A stretch of DNA of 64,000 nt, from positions 2,418,001 through 2,482,000 of the forward strand of contig NZ_CP040748.1 of assembly GCF_006007965.1 (NCBI RefSeq), written 5' to 3'. The notes under the pieces were generated by a model. That model had not been told where the DNA came from, ran no database searches, and saw nothing but the letters and a program-made list of their open reading frames with translations. Every line of letters starts with the position of its first letter. Position 1 is the stretch's first letter. This DNA comes from Nocardioides jishulii (GTDB lineage: Bacteria > Actinomycetota > Actinomycetes > Propionibacteriales > Nocardioidaceae). Made by a program: the position numbers and the translations under genes. Positions 60,275 through 64,000 of the stretch are shown one piece after another.

Positions 60275-61462
60275 TCAGTCTCGGGCCAGGCGGCCCGCCA
60301 CCACGGCCGCCAGGGCGGTCGTCAGCGGCACGGCGGCGACCAGCCCGATCGTGGCGACGGCGCTGCGCACGATCTCCTGCGCCAGCACCTGGTCGCTCAC
60401 GACGTCACCGAGCGAGGGGTTGCTGGCCACGATCAGCACGAGCAACGGGAGCGTCGAGCCCGCGTAGGCGAGGATGATGGTGTTGATCACCGAGGCGATG
60501 TGGGCGCGGCCGACCCGCGCGGCTGCACGGTAGAGGTGGCCGACCCCGTAGTCAGGGTTCGCCCGCGCCAGCTCGGCCACGGTCGCGGACTGGGTCACGG
60601 TGACGTCGTCGAGGACGCCCAGCGAGCCGATCACGATGCCGGCCAGGAGCAGTCCACGCATGTCCACCCCGAGGTCCATCCCGACCGTGGTGGAGATGTC
60701 GTCGGTGACGCCGCTCAGGTGCAGTCCCCAGACGGCCAACCACGCCAGGACGCCGGTCAGGGCCAGGCTGGCGATCGTGCCGAGCATCGCGACGGTGGTG
60801 ACCAGGCTGAAGCCGTGGGTCAGGTACATCACGCTCAGCACGATGAACGCCGATCCCACCAGCGCCATCACGACCGGCGACTCACCGCCCAGGATCCCCG
60901 GGACGACGAAGTGGAGCAGCACGAAGAAGGTCAGGGCGAGGCCGGCCAGGGAGGTCACTCCACGCCACCGGCCGAAGGCGACCACGGCGAGCACGAACGC
61001 TGCGGCGAGCACCCACATCTGCGAACCGCGTCGGTGGTCGACGACGTCGAAGGTCTGACCGTCCGGAGTCGCCATGTGGAGCATCAGCACGTCGTCACCG
61101 ACGTCGAGACGTGGGGCCCCGGGTCCGTTGGGGAGCGAGACCTCGACCTCCTCCCCGACCTCGGCGGGCGGCTCGCCCTCCGTCTCGGTGGCCTCGGCGA
61201 CGTCGGTGACCTTGACCGTCGCCGTGCCGCACCCGTTGACCTCGTCGGCCACCTCCTCGGCGCAGGTCTCCTTGTCGATGGAGACCACCTCGCCACCGAG
61301 CTGGCCGGCGCCCGGCGTCTGGTCCTCCCGCTGCACCTCTCCCGGCCACAACAGCACCATGGCGACCACGGTGAGGAGGGCGAACGGCACCAGGACCATC
61401 AACGCCCAACGCCGCATCCTGACGCTCTCGGGATGCGCCTCGTGCGCGTGGCTTCCGCCCAC
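60275..61462 (-). CDS. YibE/F family membrane protein
   Basis: A 395-residue membrane protein from the GTG at 61462, with GAGGAGGAG 8 bp upstream. One N-terminal span (ALMVLVPFALLTVVAMVLLW) is followed by an extracellular acidic stretch of about 100 residues and then seven or more spans: WVLAAAFVLAVVAFG, LALTFFVLLHFVVPGIL, VVMALVGSAFIVLSVMYL, and TQSATVAELA with SVINTIILAYAGSTLPLLVLIV typical of YibE/F. The family is thought to be a transporter or carrier; substrate unknown. Its position on the other strand, convergent with 59426, gives no more clues. Confidence 0.88.
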   Translation of the reverse strand: MGGSHAHEAHPESVRMRRWALMVLVPFALLTVVAMVLLWPGEVQREDQTPGAGQLGGEVVSIDKETCAEEVADEVNGCGTATVKVTDVAEATETEGEPPAEVGEEVEVSLPNGPGAPRLDVGDDVLMLHMATPDGQTFDVVDHRRGSQMWVLAAAFVLAVVAFGRWRGVTSLAGLALTFFVLLHFVVPGILGGESPVVMALVGSAFIVLSVMYLTHGFSLVTTVAMLGTIASLALTGVLAWLAVWGLHLSGVTDDISTTVGMDLGVDMRGLLLAGIVIGSLGVLDDVTVTQSATVAELARANPDYGVGHLYRAAARVGRAHIASVINTIILAYAGSTLPLLVLIVASNPSLGDVVSDQVLAQEIVRSAVATIGLVAAVPLTTALAAVVAGRLARD

Positions 61463-61587
61463 TTCCCCACTCCTCCTCGATGATCTCTGCACGTTCCGGT
61501 CGGGGGCCGAACCCACCTTCAGGATCTCAGAAGCCCGGAAGCGCCTTGACCGCGCCTGCCTTCGCCACGGATCCTCCGTTCGTGTCG

Positions 61588-62616
61588 ATGATCCGATCTG
61601 CCGGGCTGCACGGCTTCCGCGCCACCGTGCAGGAGCTGGGCGGTGACGCCGACGACATCGCCCGGCGCTCCGGCATGTCGGTCACCGCCCTCGACTCCAC
61701 CAACGAGCTGGTCTCCGACGTGGCTGTGGCGACCGCGCTCGAGACGGCAGCCGACGAGCTGGGCTGCCCCGACTTCGGCCTGCGCATGGCCAGGCGCCAG
61801 GACCTCTCCCTCCTGGGGCCACTGGGCCTGGCGGTCAAGCACTCGGAGTCCCTGGCCACGGCGCTGGACTACGTCAGCGACTTCCTCTTCGTGCACGCCG
61901 AAGGATTGCGCCTGCAGGCGGTGCCGGACCCGTTGGGCTCCCCCGGCGTGGCCGGTGTGCAGTTCGACGCAGGGCCCGACCGGACCCCGAGCCCCCAGAG
62001 CACCGGGCTGGTCCTCGGGTTCGCACACCGCGCCGCGGTGGAGCTGGTGGGCGGTCCCTACGGGTTGCGCAGCGTCGAGCTCCCCCACGTACCCTCACCC
62101 GGCGAGGCGGAGGCCTACCGGCGCCACTTCCGTGGCCCGGTGCGCGGCGGGCGCCCAGCGGCCGTCGTACGGATCACCGGCAACCTGGCCAGCCTCCTGC
62201 TGCGCGAGCACGACGAGGAGCTGCACCGGTTGGCGATCGCCATGCTCGCGCGTCACCGACGCAACCCGGCCGACGACGTCGTCCACGTCGTACGCACCGC
62301 GCTCTCGCACGCGATGGGCAAGACGCCCCTCACGCTCACCGCGGTGGCCAGGCAGGTGAGCGTGCACCCCCGCACGTTGCAACGTCTGCTGGAGGCCCAC
62401 GGGACGTCGTTCGGCGAGGTGCTCGACGACCTGCGCCGCCACACGGCTCGGCAGCTGCTCACCGGCACCGACCTGCCGATCGCCCAGGTCGCCCAGCGGA
62501 TCGGCTACGCGGAGGCCGCCACCTTCTCGCGACGGGCGCGAGCATGGTGGGGCGCCACGGCCGCAGCTGTGCGGCAAAGCGCCCACTTGTCGTCATCCGA
62601 CAAGACGTTGTCGTGA
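61588..62616 (+). CDS. AraC-family transcriptional regulator
   Basis: A 342-residue regulator. The N-terminal Arabinose-binding-domain-2 type sensor spans about 1-200 (HGFRATVQELGGDADDIARRSGMS, LGPLGLAVKHSESLATALDYVSDFL). The C-terminal HTH has LTAVARQVSVHPRTLQRLLEAHGTSFGEVLDDLRRHTARQLL and LPIAQVAQRIGYAEAATFSRRARAWWG. ATG at 61588 is the likely start, though the frame is open from 61480. It lies upstream of the lipase gene in the same direction, and two tandem inverted repeats sit at its 3' end. Homologues often control neighbouring lipases. Confidence 0.88.
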   Translation: MIRSAGLHGFRATVQELGGDADDIARRSGMSVTALDSTNELVSDVAVATALETAADELGCPDFGLRMARRQDLSLLGPLGLAVKHSESLATALDYVSDFLFVHAEGLRLQAVPDPLGSPGVAGVQFDAGPDRTPSPQSTGLVLGFAHRAAVELVGGPYGLRSVELPHVPSPGEAEAYRRHFRGPVRGGRPAAVVRITGNLASLLLREHDEELHRLAIAMLARHRRNPADDVVHVVRTALSHAMGKTPLTLTAVARQVSVHPRTLQRLLEAHGTSFGEVLDDLRRHTARQLLTGTDLPIAQVAQRIGYAEAATFSRRARAWWGATAAAVRQSAHLSSSDKTLS

Positions 62617-62625
62617 TCTGACAAC
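62586..62625. promoter_or_regulatory. Tandem inverted repeats upstream of the lipase gene
   Basis: CTTGTCG-N5-CGACAAG (62586-62604) and GTTGTCG-N5-TGACAAC (62607-62625; one mismatch) start 21 bp apart, two helical turns. They straddle the AraC stop and lie 106 bp or more before the lipase ATG. They are good candidates for the AraC-type binding site controlling the lipase gene. Confidence 0.65.
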
Positions 62626-62730
62626 CAGCCGTCCGGGCTTTCCGCCACCGTTGTCGCCAAGGGAGACAGCCGTGTCGTCGGTGCGCTCGCGCGCGCCGGC
62701 TCACGGGAGATCAGTGTGAGGGAGCCTGGA

Positions 62731-64000
62731 ATGATCCGATCAACCCGCGTCGCTGCCGCTGTCGGCGTCGTGCTGCTCAGCCTGCTGAGCCCCACCACCC
62801 CCGCCTCCGCCGCAGAGGGTGACTTCTACACGCCGCCGGCAGAGCTGCCGGCGGCCAACGGCGCACTCGTCAAGGCCGAGCCCATGAAGCTCGGCATCTC
62901 GTTCCCGCTGGGCGGCCGGGAGACCCGCCTGCCCGGGACGGCCACGCGGATCATGTACCGCACCACCACCGAGGGTGGCACCGCTGCCGCCGTCTCCGGC
63001 GTCTACATCGAGCCCTCCAAGCGGTGGTCCGGCACCGGCGACCGTCCCTTGGTGTCGTTCTCCGTCGGCACCCAGGGCGTCGCCGACGCCTGCGCTCCGT
63101 CGAAGACCCTCGAGAGGTTCGTCAACGTCGAGAACGACAAGTTCATGGTCGGCTACGAGGTGCCCTCCATCTACGGCTTCCTCAACGACGGCGTGGCCGT
63201 CGTGGTCACCGACTACGTCGGCCTGGGCACCCCCGGCGTGCACACGTACATGAACCGCATCGACCAGGGCAACGCCGTGCTCGACGCCGCCCGGGCCGCT
63301 CTGGCCCTGCCCGGCACGTCACTGACGAAGCGCTCCGGCATCGGCCTGTACGGCTACTCCCAGGGTGGCGGCGCCGCCGGGGCAGCTGCAGAGCTGGCCC
63401 CCACCTACGCCCCCGAGCTCAACCTCAAGGGCGCCTACGTGGGAGGCCCGCCGGCCAACCTCTTCGAGGTCATGAAGTCGGTCGACGGCTCGCTGCTCAC
63501 CGGGGCCATCCCGTGGTCGATCAACGCGCTGCACGCCTACCGCCCCGAGCTCACGCCCTACCTCGACAAGCTCGTCAACGCCGAGGGCCGGGCGGCGATC
63601 GAGAAGTCGAAGGAGCAGTGCGTGGCCGACGCGATCCTCGCCTTCGGGCTCCAGAAGACGTCGCGCTGGACCCGCAGCGGCAACCTCGCCGCGGCCGACG
63701 TGGCGAAGGAGCCCACGCTGCTCAAGGCCGTCGACGACCAGCGGATCGGCCGCCTCAAGCCGACCATCCCGGTGCAGGTCCTGACCGGCACCAAGGACGA
63801 CATCGTCGCCCACGGACAGGCCAAGCAGCTCGCCCTCGACTGGTGCGCCAAGGGGGCCAACGTCACCTACCGACCGGTGATCCAGCTCGCCAGCAGCGGA
63901 GGGCTCATGCTCACCCACCTCGGCCCGCTGCTGACCCAGCAGGGATCGGCCCGCGACTGGGTGGTCGACCGCCTCAACGGCCGACCGGCGTCGTCGAACT
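62731..64000 (+). CDS. Secreted lipase (secretory LIP family), 3' end outside the window
   Basis: The ATG at 62731 follows GAGGGAGCC. A Sec signal peptide (STRVAAAVGVVLLSLLSPTTPASAA, cut about after residue 28) leads to a secretory LIP-type lipase domain: SFSVGTQGVADACAPSKT, VVVTDYVGLGTPG, the nucleophile elbow GLYGYSQGGGAAGAAAELAP (Ser about residue 206), and LKPTIPVQVLTGTKDDIVAHGQAKQL with the catalytic Asp. The catalytic His is in LTHLGPLL near the edge. About 423 residues are seen; the C-terminus is missing. It probably belongs to the AraC regulon. Confidence 0.9.
   Translation, partial: MIRSTRVAAAVGVVLLSLLSPTTPASAAEGDFYTPPAELPAANGALVKAEPMKLGISFPLGGRETRLPGTATRIMYRTTTEGGTAAAVSGVYIEPSKRWSGTGDRPLVSFSVGTQGVADACAPSKTLERFVNVENDKFMVGYEVPSIYGFLNDGVAVVVTDYVGLGTPGVHTYMNRIDQGNAVLDAARAALALPGTSLTKRSGIGLYGYSQGGGAAGAAAELAPTYAPELNLKGAYVGGPPANLFEVMKSVDGSLLTGAIPWSINALHAYRPELTPYLDKLVNAEGRAAIEKSKEQCVADAILAFGLQKTSRWTRSGNLAAADVAKEPTLLKAVDDQRIGRLKPTIPVQVLTGTKDDIVAHGQAKQLALDWCAKGANVTYRPVIQLASSGGLMLTHLGPLLTQQGSARDWVVDRLNGRPASSN

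Overview
The window is high-GC DNA from an actinobacterium, most likely a Nocardioides-like member of the Nocardioidaceae. The markers are mycothiol-type SigR/RsrA, WhiB1, PdtaS, the 24-residue ribosomal protein bL37, a nickel superoxide dismutase with its maturation protease, a Kgd-type 2-oxoglutarate dehydrogenase and frequent GTG starts. Species cannot be fixed from sequence alone.

Layout. 1-18.6 kb is chromosomal backbone: argS (only its last stop-codon base is missing) with a divergent tRNA-Arg(CCG); a lipoprotein/LCP cell-wall pair; kgd with its small DUF6104 follower; a zinc-ribbon methyltransferase; a small accessory stretch (an ATPase-fold protein, a truncated VOC gene, TfoX-like, DHFR-like, two tandem MOSC genes); gdhA; and a malic enzyme/MDR/SDR operon. 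sodX and sodN follow, divergently arranged.

18.6-28.8 kb is an integrative element of about 10.2 kb inserted at the 3' end of sodN. A 24-bp exact repeat (28 of 29 bp) marks both ends, the duplicated core restores the sodN reading frame, and the presumed original sodN terminator now lies on the far side of the element. The element carries a tyrosine integrase, an XRE repressor divergent from a small excisionase with operator-like inverted repeats between them, a translationally coupled run of small genes, a winged-helix-like protein followed by three 27-bp inverted repeats at an exact 33-bp period, a terminase-small-subunit-like protein, a NUDIX cargo block, three CPxWC (DUF6907-like) genes, and a right-end HTH gene controlled by paired palindromes. 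I see no capsid, portal, large terminase, relaxase or FtsK/TraB-type gene. A satellite-like island or a reduced prophage fits best; this is the most likely place for undescribed biology.

28.9-47.5 kb returns to backbone: RsbW-like/SigF-like pair, WhiB1, PdtaS kinase, a double-frameshifted DUF2785 gene, an IlvG-like ThDP enzyme and thioesterase, bL37, rsrA-sigR with a perfect SigR-type promoter, a YedK/HMCES peptidase, an ECF sigma factor fused to an anti-sigma-like zinc finger, a membrane segment and a proline-rich stalk, then aroA-rsgA-hisN, a CBS protein, TrpB2 and an FKBP isomerase.

47.5-64 kb holds an S4 protein, DUF445, a TagD-like nucleotidyltransferase, a putative metalloprotease, an acyl-CoA synthetase, a patatin, an orphan histidine kinase, chorismate mutase, a mesaconyl-CoA-hydratase-like MaoC protein, the murL-murD2 pair (a glutamate-racemase-independent route to D-Glu in peptidoglycan), a YibE/F protein, an AraC regulator with tandem inverted repeats at its 3' end, and a secreted lipase cut by the window edge.

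No alignments or folding programs were run. Assignments rest on motifs, lengths, gene order and recalled family members.
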